This document shows, one piece after another, positions 45,523 to 57,460 of a stretch of DNA of 64,000 bases. Origin of the DNA: Uloborus plumipes (lineage: Eukaryota > Arthropoda > Arachnida > Araneae > Uloboridae); the NCBI GenBank assembly GCA_038373865.1, contig JAXGGA010002923.1, positions 48,078 to 112,077 of the forward strand. Direction: 5' to 3'. The notes below the pieces were generated by a model, which was not told where the DNA came from, made no database searches, and saw nothing but the letters and a program-made list of their open reading frames with translations. The position numbers and the translations under genes are program-made. How positions within the stretch are numbered: position 1 is the first letter of the stretch; every line of letters starts with the position of its first letter.

Positions 45523-45986
45523 AAAACCATCATTGATAACTTGAGGTGGACACACATCCACAATGCATTGCGGACATAAACCCCGATAATACCATCCATA
45601 AAAAAGTAACGATCAGAACATACCACCATGTTCCCCGTGCGGTCCTACAGCGTGCGGCTGAAGCGTCGCAATATGGAGGCCGAGGCCTCCTTCAAGAGGA
45701 GGCTGGAACTGCGGAGGCGCCTGTCCTCCTCGTCCTCCACCATAGGGTCCTCGCACGCCCCTGCGATGCGGTCCCTGAGCGCTGGCACCACGCCCCAGCA
45801 CCGGTCCCTGCACCGCACCCACACCAGTGCCAGCGAAGGGGCCGTGCCGCTCAGGAGACTGACGAGTGTCAGCTCCGAGCCCGGATCCGAGTCCGTGGTG
45901 TCGGTGACCGGATCGCAGGACCCCTGGCATGGGATTGCCCAGCAGACGTTATACGAGAGCACGGAGATCAGCTCGCAGGACAGTAG
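45523..45986 (+). other. Exon with splice sites
   Basis: Acceptor TTAATTTTTC-AG precedes 45523. Donor AG|GTAAGT follows 45986, a full consensus. The exon is strongly GC-rich from 45620 on while the flanks are A+T-rich. The first 105 bases would be 5' UTR and contain a short upstream ORF (ATG at 45563, stop at 45587-45589) that may temper translation. Confidence 0.7.
45628..45986 (+). CDS. First coding exon of an unidentified host gene (N-terminal 119 codons)
   Basis: ATG in the context ACCACCATGT, an excellent start. The frame runs 119 full codons to the donor, leaving two bases of a split codon (phase 2 intron). About 90% of third positions are G or C, unlike either neighbouring frame, which argues this frame is the coding one. 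The product starts MFPVRSYSVRLKRRNMEAEA and is rich in Ser and Arg, with a serine run and basophilic kinase-type motifs RRLS and RRLTS. No signal peptide, membrane segment or known domain is visible, so it looks like a disordered cytoplasmic or nuclear N-terminus of a larger protein. I do not recognise the gene. The next exons lie beyond 46 kb and none was found in this window. Confidence 0.75.
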
Positions 45987-48900
45987 GTAAGTAGATGACT
46001 TATCTAAATTTAAGAAGTGAAGATTAAATATATTTAAAACTTGCAGTCAGGGACGGATGGATTAAGTATCCAATTCGTGACTTCTGTTTCCTTATGCCTT
46101 ATGCAGTCTTAGCATCTCAAAGAGCAAAGTGTGAAGCGTTAAAATTCTATTTTTTGACTTTTATTTAAAGCGCATGGAGAGCTTAAAAAGTTATTCAAAG
46201 AGAGTTTTTAAGATATTTAAATTCACGTACAATTTAAAAACTTGTTTAGTCATGCTCCAATTCTTCGTGAAAGTGCAGCCATTTGTAAAAATTATTGGAT
46301 TGTACAATAAACATTGGACATTTGTCAAAAAGAAACTGTGCATAGAGACATAAGTTAGAACTTGATCTTTACAATACATTGTGAACAATATATTTTTTTC
46401 CGGAATGAACATCCTTTAAGTTTATTTCATGAGATTTCCAGAAAATTTTTAGCTAATTTTAATCCATTTCCATCACAACAGAAATAACTTATTTTTTGAA
46501 AAATTTTTGTTTTTCCGTTTTTTTTCTTTTTTTTTTTTTTTATTTAAATAATGTGATATAAGTTGGTTTATCAAACGTTTATTTAGCAGAATTCAGCAAA
46601 ACATATTGCATTTTGAAGCAAATATTTTTTCCTTTATACTAAACTACTTAACACTTAAAACTCTTATTACACGACGAACGAGTTCCAAATGGGGTATTTG
46701 CTTCAGTCAAAAGTACTACTGATACTGATAGAATAAAATGAGTCAAAATTAAGACAAAAAAAGTTATTTACCCTGTGATTTCTACCGTGCTCTTTCAGAA
46801 GAAAATATTTCTTAAAAATGGAAAACATCCCCATGATATGATTCAACAAGAAATCATATTTACGATTATTTTGTGTGGAGATGTATTAATCTCACATCAC
46901 CTCGCAAATAAAAGTAACATAACCCAAAAAATAAATAAATGAATAAGTAAATAAATAAATGAATAAAGAAATAAAAATGCAGACTGGGAGACAATCTAAA
47001 TTTTACACAATAGTAGTTTTAAGTGATGCAGTTTCAAATAAGTGCAAAAAATATGATGTGATGTTTACTGGTTAGTTTCTGTTCTCTAAATTAATAATTC
47101 ATTCTAAAAACTCGAAAAATTTTCTTCTAAAGTATGAAATTTTAATGCTGTGTCACTATTGATTATATCGTTTTTACGCCACCAAGTACAAAATGTGTAA
47201 TCTTGCTCTCTGGCAAGAAAGAGCATTAAATTTAAATTTTAAATTAAGTTAGCACTTTTTTCAACATTTTGCGTTTTGTCAATTTTGGCGCCGAGGTGCG
47301 ATAGATAAAATTATTTAGTAGTTATATTTTTCTTTTTCTTTTCATGATAACGTAAACTTCATACAAATAAGTATACTTTTTGAAATGGCTTTGTCTTTTT
47401 CTTTGTGTATAAGTGTTTCATGATCTACTCTTTATTCCTCATAAGATTTTCTATGTTTTATTTGTAGAATATTTCATTACTTTTATCACTTTATTGATGT
47501 GTTTTGTCATTACTCTTATCACTACAAAGAATTAGTTTTTAACTAACCTTTAACTTCCGAAATATCACCATTATGCTATCAAATAATCACTTGAATTTGA
47601 CTGTATTGTACAAAAAAGGGATTTCATTCGACTGAAGTTGCAATTGTGGTTCCTTTTCAGAATGAAACGTCGATCTGCTCCCATACAAACCTATCGCAAT
47701 TCATTATTGCGAAAAATATATTTTGAATTCAAGATGTCAAAACTCTTCTTTTTTTGAGGTTTTAAAGCATTTTTAGGTTTTAGAAAGTTTTTTTTTTCCT
47801 AGCAGAAGCTCCTAATCACAGGGTTCTCTGACTTGAGTGTATATGAATTGCACACTCAACACATACTCGCGATGAGTGGAAAGTCAAGAATCAAATAGTA
47901 AGAAGTAAAAATACACAAAGGTAAACTAACAAGATGAAATATAAAAAGGTAAATTTTAAGATAACGCGTAAAAGGTTTTAGAAATGTGATAATATTTCTG
48001 AATCCAAGGCAAAGCTCTTGTGGGAGGTTTTTCATCCGTCTAAGATGCCTGTTTGTTTTTATCATATTTCGTCAATGGCAAATAGATAGAACTTTAGGTA
48101 TATTTCTATGGCTATAGCATATTGCTTTCTGCATTATTTATTAAAAATTAGGCTTAATCCTCATGTGGGTGATATTTCATACCTAAAAGCGTTTCCTGAC
48201 TACAGATGACTATGACTAAAGATCCTGCAAGTTGAAATAATATTGCATTGGGAAAAATATTTCTTGTCAATACAAAACAGATGTTTGAAATATTTCTCCC
48301 AATTCTGTGGATTTTCCCATTTAGTTTTTCTTTATAAAAATTAACGGTCTTATTCTTCATTAGTTCACAATGCAAAAGCACGGAATTACTGTAAAAGCAA
48401 TTACTCCGAATTGTGTTCTCGTTTAATCATCACTCTCCTTGAGTACCTTACAGCATCGGAATTTTTCAATAAGTGAAAACAACTCTTTAAAAACCTCAAA
48501 TAAAATACATTTGAATACTTAAACTTTCCAACGAAATGCATTGAAATTTCAGCTCTAAGAGCAGAAAACCACTAATGCTCAACGCAATTTAACACCTTTC
48601 TTGAACTTAATCCTTTCGGCGAAATCACTTGATTGCGGAGCCTTAAACTTGATTCTTGAATGTGCGCATTTCTCTCAATCTTTTCATGTTTATTCACTTA
48701 ACAGTTATGGATCAGGCAAAGGGAAAATTCCGTCAAACGGCTTTTGTTACTTTCTTTTGTGTACTAAGTAAAGAAAAGGAAATATTGGATTTGATCAAAT
48801 TTTCTCGAGTGTTTTAAGGGGTACTTAACGTATTTTAATCTTTTTTGAATAAAAATGAAGGGCATGTGTGTCAGTATGTATAATTTACTTATAGGAACAT

Positions 48901-50373
48901 ATTTTGTGGATGATTTTATTTGAAAAGTTATGCATAAAACTATATTTAAATCGGTAAGCAAATGTACCCCAATGAGAACTGGAGCATATTTGTATTTGGT
49001 GCGAATGCGTGATTACCAACTGAAATAATTCGAAGTTTCAAAAATAAATTACGTAAAGAGTCATTGGGAATAGATGCATATTCTTATCTGCACTCGAACC
49101 TGCACCTGTCGAATTTTTTTCTCGCTAAGTAGAAATTTTCTCGTTACTAGAGACTGACATTTTAAAAAGCTACTGCAAGGATTTAAAAACCATCTGTGGT
49201 TAGAACTGGAATTGATCCGAAGATTTAAATGTTTTCCTTTTCTTCGGTAATGCATAGTTCTTTTCGTACTTTAATACTAAGACCATATTATACTGCAACT
49301 CAGTACAGTCATTCAAGTACTTTAGATCCATGTCGTTTAAACTTGGGCCTTTTCAAATGTTTTAGCGCACGTATATGACTTTAAAAAAGAGACACAGTGC
49401 TGCATTCTGATAAGGTTTTGAAATTACTGTGCACACATGATTGTAGCAGTAATCATTCTGACGCTCCCTGTTTGCCCTCTAGTTTTGAAGTTGTTGAAAG
49501 TGTTCTTACCACATTGAAATATTCTATACACAACTATAAAAAAGAATGGAAAACTTGCGATATAGTGTAAACACAAAGCCGGAACTTTCAAACATTTAGA
49601 GTTTTTTCCTACATTAAATTGCTCTGCTTTTACGAAAGTTTATTTTTCGTCCCATTTCTGACGTGGCTCGAATTTCTCAAAAAAATAATCGGATAGGTTC
49701 ATACCAGATTAATAGGTCATTTTATAGGAAGATTAGAATAGGTCATTTAGGATAGGTCATTTAGAAGTGTATTTTCCGTATTACACCGTAAAATAAAACA
49801 CAACATTAAAACATGAGAGGACCCAGTCTAAAGAAAGCAGATTGCTGCTCAAAGTTAACCTGAATGACCTTCTTGTACACCGAGGATTTTGAATCACTGA
49901 TCCGCGAAAATGTTCCCGTTCCTTAGATTTTTATCTGTGCCTTGAAAAAAAATGATAGTAGTAAGAACAATGATAACATTTTGTACGATATTTTTTGTGT
50001 TAGTAACATACCTCTAAGATCTCGAACCTCTAGTTTCACCTTTGAAAGTAGGGATTACTGGAGAGGGTTCACCTATGGGCATTGGGCAATGCTACGGTAA
50101 CAGACGTACCATTGTTACAGGAAAAACCTTACAAGGACTCTAACTAACAATGTTAGTTTTTTGTTTCATTGCATGATGAGCTTTAGGACTATCATGGGTT
50201 CTACCTCAATGTAGTGCGATTAAATTTTTAAAATTTTAATCAGCAGTAGTTAAATTTCATTTTTTTGGTTCAGTAAAAGACGCATCTCAAAAGATACGTT
50301 CGTTACTGTGCCAAAAAATACTATTTAGTTTTTATTTATTCCTTTCACTTGACTGCTTTCACTTATGTATTTT
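45987..50373 (+). other. Probable intron of the same gene; no exon recognised
   Basis: Begins GTAAGTAG. A+T-rich, with an (ATAA)n/(ATGA)n simple repeat at ~46925-46972, a dispersed repeat at 47688-47750 shared with 25666-25735, and T runs at ~46510. Small frames on the minus strand have no domains. No TIR element was delimited in this 4.4 kb. Confidence 0.4.
47688..47750. repeat. Dispersed repeat R3, copy 2
   Basis: CCTATCGCAATTCATTATTG, CGAAAAATATA and TTTGAATTCAAGATGTCAAA match 25666-25735. Short and without ends. Confidence 0.7.
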
Positions 50374-50698
50374 CACTGCAAAAAATGAACTGTTGTTTTT
50401 ACAGTGTAATACTGGCAGCTGAGGTTCCAATTTAAAATTGTAAAATACTCAGTATCAAATTGTAAAACTGGCAATTTTACAGTTTCTTACTATAAAGTTA
50501 GCAATTTTACAGTTTATCGCCGTAAAATGTAGCTGTATGATTCTGTAAAAACAGCAGTATAATACTGGAAGCAGAAGTTACAGTTTAAAAGTGTAAAATG
50601 CAAGGTAATAAACTAAAATGAGCAATTTTTACAGTTTATTGCTAAATAATTAAATTAGCTGTATTATACTGTAAAAACAACATTCATTTTTTACAGTG
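50374..50698. mobile_element. CACTG/TA MITE, copy 4
   Basis: CACTGCAAAAAATGAACTG at the left, ATTTTTTACAGTG at the right. The interior has GGCAGCTGAGGTTCCAATTT and TTTTACAG modules. The flanking TA is not preserved (TTT left, TT right). Confidence 0.82.
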
Positions 50699-51179
50699 TT
50701 AAAGAAATGCTTTAAAAATATCATGGTAAAACATTCAGTCATTATTGAAGCAAAAAAAAAAATTTTTGCTGAAATTTACTTTCCCGATGTTCCTTGGCTC
50801 CTTCATTTTTTTGAAAAAAAAAAGTACTCCATCAATTTTAAAATGACACGAGTTTACCATTTTCAGTAATGCATTACCACTTTCACAAGCAAGTCTAGTT
50901 TACCCTCCGCTAAGCGGGACTGAGGTGGCTGATAACCGCATTAGAAAATGTCTGAAAATATAGCTAAATACGCGAATAAAAAGTCTGCGTTAGATATAGG
51001 AGAAATGTATTCACTCTCAAACCTTGGAAGAGTTTCTGAGAAAGCTTTTATGCAAACGTTGTGAAACTGAACCAAAAAACTTGCTAGACTTCCTGCAGGG
51101 ATGTTTTTTTACCTTCATTGGATACTTTTAAGAAATAGTTGACATAAAGTTCTGCGGATGTTACTTTAAACGTGGAACT

Positions 51180-52745
51180 GCTTTTGGCTTAAAGAAAGGT
51201 ATTGTATATCTACAGAGAAGATGCCGCTTTAACCAGCTTTTAAAAAAAAGACATCTTATCGATTGTTGTCGAAAGGATGAGGGGTTGTATATCCATAACT
51301 TCTCATGGGGTGAATGAACTAATTTGTTTTTTTTTTTTTTTTTAATCTTTCTTTTTTACTTCCTTTTACGTAGTAAAGGAAGTATTGTGATCGCGAAAAA
51401 AAAAAAAAATCACTCAAATTTGAGTCTAAATTTTGATTTTGCTTACCTCCGAATGACAATTCCTTACTTTTTTTGACCTGTTAGCACGTGCATATGTACC
51501 TACCAACATATAAGCAGCCGAAATTTTTTTTTCAACCACCCCCGAGTTAATTACGACGAGTTTTCTTGTGACGTCTGTATGTACGTGTGTGCGTATGTAT
51601 GTGGGTCACATAACTCAAAATCTATATGTCGTAGAAGCTTCTAGCTTGGTATGTAGGCTCTGAGGATGGTCTAGTTGTGCACTTCCTCTTGTGGTTGCAT
51701 TTGAATGTTCCCAAGGGGGTGTTTTACCCCTTTTTGGGGGTAAATCAGTGTTAATTTCAATGCAGACTCAAGTGATATGAATTGGCGCGACCACTTGGCG
51801 ATATGTCGCCAAGCTTTTGGTCGCCAAGTGTTTGACGCCAAGTTGGCGACAAATTTGGCGAAAAAATTATTTTTTGAATTTGGGTTCAACTTGGCGCTAT
51901 TGGCAATATTTTGCGAAAAATTCACTGAATGATATTAAAATCAGCAATATTTAGAAAATTAACCATTGCAAAATATTTTTTGCATTGTTTCGTGGCAGAT
52001 TAGGGGAGTAAATATTTGAATTGTTACCTTGCTCACTCCAAGCACTTTTTTTTAACACTTAAGGCAACTAGTAAGAAATTTACACGTAAAAGGAAGTTGT
52101 GTGGTGTCCATACCAGATTTTTTAAATTTTAAAAATCCACTCAAGATGCTTTGAAACAAGTCCCTCCGGGGGAGGCCCATAGTTGATTTTAACCGTATTT
52201 CCCTACTGGAAATTTAGTTATAAGCTAAAAGTTATTGCTATCTTATGTGAATTTAAATGATTTTTAAAAAACGAAATCTCATTAAATGTTGCAGAAGGGG
52301 ATGTGGGATTGTCTATCCATAACTTTTCATGGGGTGAAAGAACTAATGTATTTTTCCTTACTTTCTTTCTATCCTTTTTAATTTAAATATCCCCTCAAGA
52401 TGTTTTGAAAAAAATCCCTTCTGAGGAGGTCCATATTTGATTTTAACCATATTTCTCCACTGCCTGATGTGAATTTAAATGACTTTCATAAAACGAAATC
52501 TTATTCATTGTTGTAGGAGGGGATGAGGGGTTCTCTATCCATAACTTCTCATGGGGTGAAATAACTCATTTTTCTTTCTTTCTTTCTTTCTTTTATTTTT
52601 TAGAATCCGCTTAAGCTGTTTTCAAACAAATCCCTCCTGGGGAGGCCCATAGTTGATTTTAAGCATATTTCTCCACCGGAAAGGAAATTTTAAGCTAAAA
52701 GTTGTTGTTAATCTCATGCGAATTTAAATGCTTTACCTAGATGTT
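51180..52745. repeat. Tandem array of ~240-bp units, interrupted
   Basis: Units end with AAAACGAAATCTCATT, GAGGGGTTCTCTATCCATAA, CTTCTCATGGGGTGAA, a pyrimidine-rich tract, then CCACTCAAGATGTTTTGAAA and GAGGCCCATAGTTGATTTTA. Copies are at ~51180-51345 (partial), 52130-52375, 52376-52600 and 52601-52745 (partial). The ACTTCC element at 51358-52097 sits in the pyrimidine tract of the first unit. Confidence 0.82.
51358..52097. mobile_element. ACTTCC element, inverted copy
   Basis: Left ACTTCCTTTTACGTAGTAAA, right ACACGTAAAAGGAAGT. Contains GTGATCGCG, a run of A, the palindromic TTGGCG/CGCCAA block (51783-51905) and GTTTTACCCC. It is 740 bases against 786 for the copy at 15976. Similarity extends past the right TIR (TGTGTGGTGTCCATACCAGA), as in the other copies. 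Confidence 0.85.
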
Positions 52746-53058
52746 TTATTGATTTAACTAGCTGGGGCCCGCGACTTCGTCTGCGCAGGATTAGTGTTTC
52801 AAGTAGCTTATTTTCTTCTCCAGGGTCCTATCTATCTTTATACCAAAATACATCAAAATGTGCTCGACGGTATAGTTGTGAAGGCTTAAAAGACAGAGTT
52901 ACTTCAAGAGACCATTGCTCTATATTGTGTAATGTGTGTAAATTGAAACTAAGTATTTTTGATGATAATCTCACTAATAGGTATTATAAATAATATATTT
53001 TGTGAGGGTAGATGTACAAATGTATATGATGATTGATAGAAATGAAAAGTTATAGGTA

Positions 53059-53457
53059 CACTGTAAAAAAATAGATGTTGTTTTTACAGTATAATACAGC
53101 TAATTTTATAGTAAAAAGCTGTAAAAATAGCTAGTTTTACAGTAATAAGCTGTAAAATTGCTTATTTTACAGTAATAAACTGTAAAATTGCTAATTTTAC
53201 AGTTTATTACTGTGCATTTTACAGTTTAAAACCGGAACCTCTGTTGTCAGTACTATACTGTTGTTTTTACAGTATAATACCGCTAATTTTATGGGAATAA
53301 ACTGTAAAATTATGGTAATAAACTAAAACTCCTGCTTTACAGTATAAACTGTAAAATTGTTCATTTTACAGTTTATTACTGTGTATTTTACAGTTTTAAA
53401 CTGGAACCTCTGCTGCCAGTATTATACTGTAAAAACAACTGCTTACTTTTTGCAGTG
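53059..53457. mobile_element. CACTG/TA MITE, copy 5
   Basis: CACTGTAAAAAAATAGATGTTG type left end, TTTTTGCAGTG right end, TA on both sides. The interior has TGTAAAATTGCTAATTTTACA palindromes. Nested in Helitron H3. Confidence 0.85.
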
Positions 53458-53604
53458 TAGCTACTGCAATACACTACTATGAAATATGTTAAACGATTAT
53501 CTACACATTACTATATACTTGCAACTCTAACGGTTTTTTCAGCGTACGCCAAAATAACTCGCAGCTAACATCATTTTTTCCTAGTTACTTTACACTAACA
53601 GTTA

Positions 53605-54883
53605 ACACATGGATCAATAAGTCCCGAGACTAACAATGAAAACAACATTTTTTTGCAAAAAAATTTTTTTATTCATCAACATAATCACCTTTTAGGGGCC
53701 AATGCTTTTCCAATTTTTCAATTCCATGTTTATAAAAAAAAATATCTTTCGCTTCAAAATAAGCTTCAGTTTCAGCGATGACCTCCTCATTTGAGCCAAA
53801 TCTTTTTCCCTGGAGCATTTTTTTAAGATCAGCAAAGAGCCAGTAGTCACTGAGGGCTAAATCTGGCGAGTATGGTGGGTGGAGAAGCAGATCAAAGCCT
53901 AATTCGTTCAATTTTGCCATTGTTTTCATCGACTTGTGGCAGGGTAATTGTCTTGGTGAAAAAGGATTTTATTCACTGCATGTGCGGTCGTTTTTTTGCG
54001 ATTTCCTTCTTCAAACGCACCAGCAAGTCAATATAATAATCACTGTTAATCGATTTACCTTTTTCGAGGTAGTCAATGAAAATCACGCCATGCGTATCGC
54101 AAAAAACTGACGCCATGACTTTGCCAGCTGACTGCTGCGTTTTCGGACGCTTCGGACGGCTTTCGCCAGCTGTACGCCATTCAGATGACTGCCGCTTCGA
54201 CTCTGGAGTGTAGTGATGTATCCATGTTTCGTCCATAGTCACGTAACGACGCAAGAAATCTTTTTTGTTGCGAGTAAATAGCGATAAACAGCTTTCTGAA
54301 TCATCGACTCGTTGCTGTTTTTGTTCCATCGAAAGCAATCGCGGCACCCACTTGGAAAAAACCTTTTTCCTACTCAATTTTTCATGGAGGATAGTAATTA
54401 CACTTCCATATGATATCTGTGTTATCTCAGCAATCTCACGGAGCTTCACTTTACGATCTTTCATTATAATTTTTGTCACTTCACTCACATTTTCCAGTGT
54501 TCCTGCTTCCACAGGTCTACCCGAGCGTTCCGCGCCATTTGTGTCGGTACGACCACGTTTAAACTCGGTAAACCACCGACAAATCGTTGCTTTTGAGGGA
54601 CAAGAGTCCGGGTAACATTTTTCAATCCATTGTTTCGCTTGCACCGTGTTTTTACCCATTAAAAAACAATGTTTTATCAGAACACGAAACTCGTTTTTCT
54701 CCATTTTTTAAACAAACTACAAAACGACTTTACTCCAACCTCGATAACTCAGCTGTTTCTAGTCCGATCGACTAACCATTTTGACACGTTTCAAGCAAAG
54801 GTTAGTACTCTAGAAAGACCTGGTTACTGGTTCACTACGAGGGTCATTTCTGGGTTAGTCTCGGGACTTATTGATCCATGTGT
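53605..54883 (-). mobile_element. mariner transposon
   Basis: TIRs of about 30 bp (ACACATGGATCAATAAGTCC ... GAGACTAAC) at both ends, flanked by TA (53603-53604, 54884-54885). 1279 bases, the usual mariner size. The interior is one broken transposase gene on the minus strand. Confidence 0.96.
53669..54704 (-). pseudogene. mariner transposase, two frameshifts
   Basis: Starts MEKNEFRVLIKHCFLMGKNT, with the N-terminal helix-turn-helix region and WVPRLL linker. The first catalytic D is residue 158 (VTMDETWIHHY). 243 codons are open to HMQ. The frame then shifts to VNKILFHQDN (second D) and shifts again before PCHKSMKTMAKLNELGF, after which the third D is in HPPYSPDLALSDYW. All three DD34D aspartates survive, but the two indels lie within about 50 bases (~53930-53980), so the gene is inactive. 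The total would be near the normal ~345 residues. Best match is the mariner group whose proteins begin MEKxExR (the mellifera/cecropia-like side). Confidence 0.95.
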
Positions 54884-55469
54884 TATATACTTTGGAAAAT
54901 TCACACAATATAATCACAAAGTATAGCCTATGTGTTATTCTAATGTATATGCTATAGTATTGGAAAATTACATCAAAAAAATTTCTGTAGTTTTTGCGTG
55001 AACGAGTAACAATATCTCTTACATTTTCGAAACACTAGTACCAGTAACTCCCTGTGTCAGAGAGAAAGGAATTAAATCGTTACCATCAATTAAATAGGAT
55101 GAAATAAATTATTAATGAGAAAAAGGTGTTGCTATTTTTTTTCTTGAACATAAAGAAATAAAATTATTGCTTTTGCTTTAGGCTTTTCCTGCAACGAACG
55201 ATTTTACTGCAACAAGCTTTTTATTTCTTGCTCTTAAGTCATAATCACGGAAATTCTTTACTTGAATGCATTCTCAGTGACTGAATCGTTCACGAAATAG
55301 AATCAGGGTATTTTCAGAAAAACAGCAACATTTCACTCCTCTCTTTCTTCAATCTCATCTTAAATCTTCCTGGAGATTTTGCATGTTCTGTAAACAAATC
55401 ATCTGTCATTACTGCATACAGAAAGGGAAGCAAAACGAGTTCTCAATTTGCCTTCTCTCCTTCTGCTAT

Positions 55470-55640
55470 GACAGCAGGTAATCTCTGGGGGAACAGGTAA
55501 AGCGATCGTCGTCATGACAACGGTCAGGAAGATTCACTGCGCAGTTTTGTCTTATCTGTCTTCTTCTCTAGCTTTAGAAAAATCCACTGAGGCTTAGCTA
55601 AGTGCTTGATTAATTGAAATTCTACTTTAAGCTCTTAGCG
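55470..55640. repeat. Dispersed repeat R4, copy 1
   Basis: GGTAATCTCTGGGGGAACAG, GTAAAGCGATCGTCGTCATG and ACAACGGTCAGGAAGATT through TTGATTAATTGAAATTCTAC resemble 57687-57850 in the same orientation (roughly 70% by eye). It lies inside Helitron H3, so Helitron capture or duplication is possible. Confidence 0.65.
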
Positions 55641-56327
55641 TTGACTACAGTTGGATCTTTGTTTTTTATCGTCCCTTTTTTTTAAATCAAACTATGGTAT
55701 GCAATTATTTACAGAGTATTGAAACATAATTAACGAATTGGCTATAAATGTTTGAGGGTTATCTTATTTGGCAGTTGCGACTGTCTATGAGAGGTTTCTT
55801 TTTATTTAATTTAATTCTATTTATTATGTTTAGTATTTGCTGTTTTGCAAAATTTTGCGATTTTAAACGGTATGAGAGCTTTATTATCACTACTTCGAAA
55901 TTAAAGGGCTTGAGAGATAACGGGGTTATGTGACGAAACAGAAATTGAGAGTAATTAAAGTTCAAAGTTTTATTGTTTCGATTTGACTTGAGACTAGCCT
56001 TGAAAATTTAATGCGAAAAGCGGACATGATACACGCAATTCCAGCTATCGACAGGGAGTTGAGATGATGCACTAAATATTGAATTAGTTGGTTGGAAGCC
56101 TTCGCGGATTTATGCGAAAAATGTACCTTAAATTGGAATGAAAAAAGCGCTACCAATCTAACTTTTTCGAATATCGTTATAAGTTATAGCCTCTGTGTTA
56201 TTCTGATGTATAAGATACATTATGGTAAAAGTTTCATTAAAATCCATTCAGTAGTTTTTGCGTGAAAGAGGAACAAACATACATCCATCCATCCATACAA
56301 ACTTTCGCATATATAATAGTAGTAAGA

Positions 56328-57460
56328 TTCTACAAAAATGGGCAAATTTGTGTTCCATACTGATTGCTCTTTTTGTTTTTAATTTAATAGAAAAATATTT
56401 TGGGAATATTTTTATGCGTCTTTTGTTCTATAATTTTCGTTATCAACAATGTCAATATTTAATTATTATTCATTTAAAAAAAAAAGATATTCGATTGAAA
56501 TGTCATCCACATGCCCTGTCCCATAGGTGCAATTTTCACAATCAATGGAATATAGATTTTAAAACAATAAGTGATTTTTTTTCAAGAGTTTTTTATTTAT
56601 AAATATGAATGTGTGCAAGATGTAAATCCCAAAAAAAGCAAAATAATATAAAAATAATATCTCTAAAAATTAATCTAAACTTTGTCCCAGCGATTATCAG
56701 TTATCCACATGTCTAAAAAGTATAGATATTTTTCTCTGAAATGTTTTATTTCAAAATCCGGCAACACATCTTATAATAAAGCATGGAACTTTGTTATTCC
56801 TGGCTGAGGATTAATTTTGCTGTTCTGCAATTACTTTTTGATAAAAAGCAAGTTAAACTCAACTTTCAAGGCAAGTGTTTTTTATCTTTGTCATTAACAT
56901 GCCCCACAGAATGCATGTAAAATGTACATGTAAATAAATTTTGATAATGAATAATCCTAAGGCTTACATTTGTGGGTTCTAATTCGAAGTGAAGCCGAAA
57001 AATATTCAGATATGACTTTTGGAGAACACAATTACTTGTGATTTGTCATTCACATGCCCTTTTTCTATTGTCATTCACATGCCCCAATATAAGACACGTG
57101 GATGAATCAAAAGCCAAACTATGACAGTACAATGTTTAAAAATTATGTCTAACAGTTTACTGGTTAAAAAATTTCATTAATATACCTATTGTATTTGTGT
57201 TATTCACATACTTACTGTGTTATATTCACATACCCATTGTGTCATCCACATGTCCTTTTTATCATTCACATATGCCTTCAAAAAATAAAAATCCAAAAAT
57301 ACAATAAAATACAAACATTTAAGCTCTGCTGATATTCTATTTTAATTATGTAACTTGTCAAGTGCTTTGCTGATTTTTTTCAGATTTTTAATTTTTAATT
57401 AATTTTTTGAAATCTTCATATTAGAAATATTCCCATTTTTTGTAGAATCACCCATATATA
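56328..57460. mobile_element. Element S, copy 1: TIR element with TCATTCACATGCCC motifs
   Basis: Left TTCTACAAAAATGGG (its outermost bases are lost at the Helitron junction) and right ATTTTTTGTAGAATCACCC are inverted. The interior carries a motif TCATYCACATGCCC, with variants, at ~56503, 56702, 56892, 57047, 57078, 57210, 57229, 57242 and 57264, all in the same orientation. The only long frame (56258-56602) crosses the Helitron boundary and has no domain. A second copy begins at ~63636. Confidence 0.7.

Larger units (their letters stand above)
52758..56327 (-). mobile_element. Helitron H3 with nested MITE and mariner
   Basis: Minus-strand 5' end TCTTACTACTATTATATATG after host A; 3' end CTAG followed by host T, after a small GC hairpin (CGCGACTTCGTCTGCG). 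A|T insertion context is correct on both sides. The 5' ~360 bases match Helitron H1. A second, degenerate copy of the Helitron 5' region lies at 54935-55020, so H3 may itself be a composite. It contains CACTG MITE copy 5 and a mariner element. No Rep/helicase is present. Confidence 0.8.

Noticed and set aside
45546..45986. Overlapping 146-codon plus frame and two 105-codon minus frames over the host exon
   Set aside because: The frame starting at ATG 45628 has the GC3 bias and the ideal start context; the others lack ATG starts or show GC bias at the wrong position. They are open because the exon is GC-rich.
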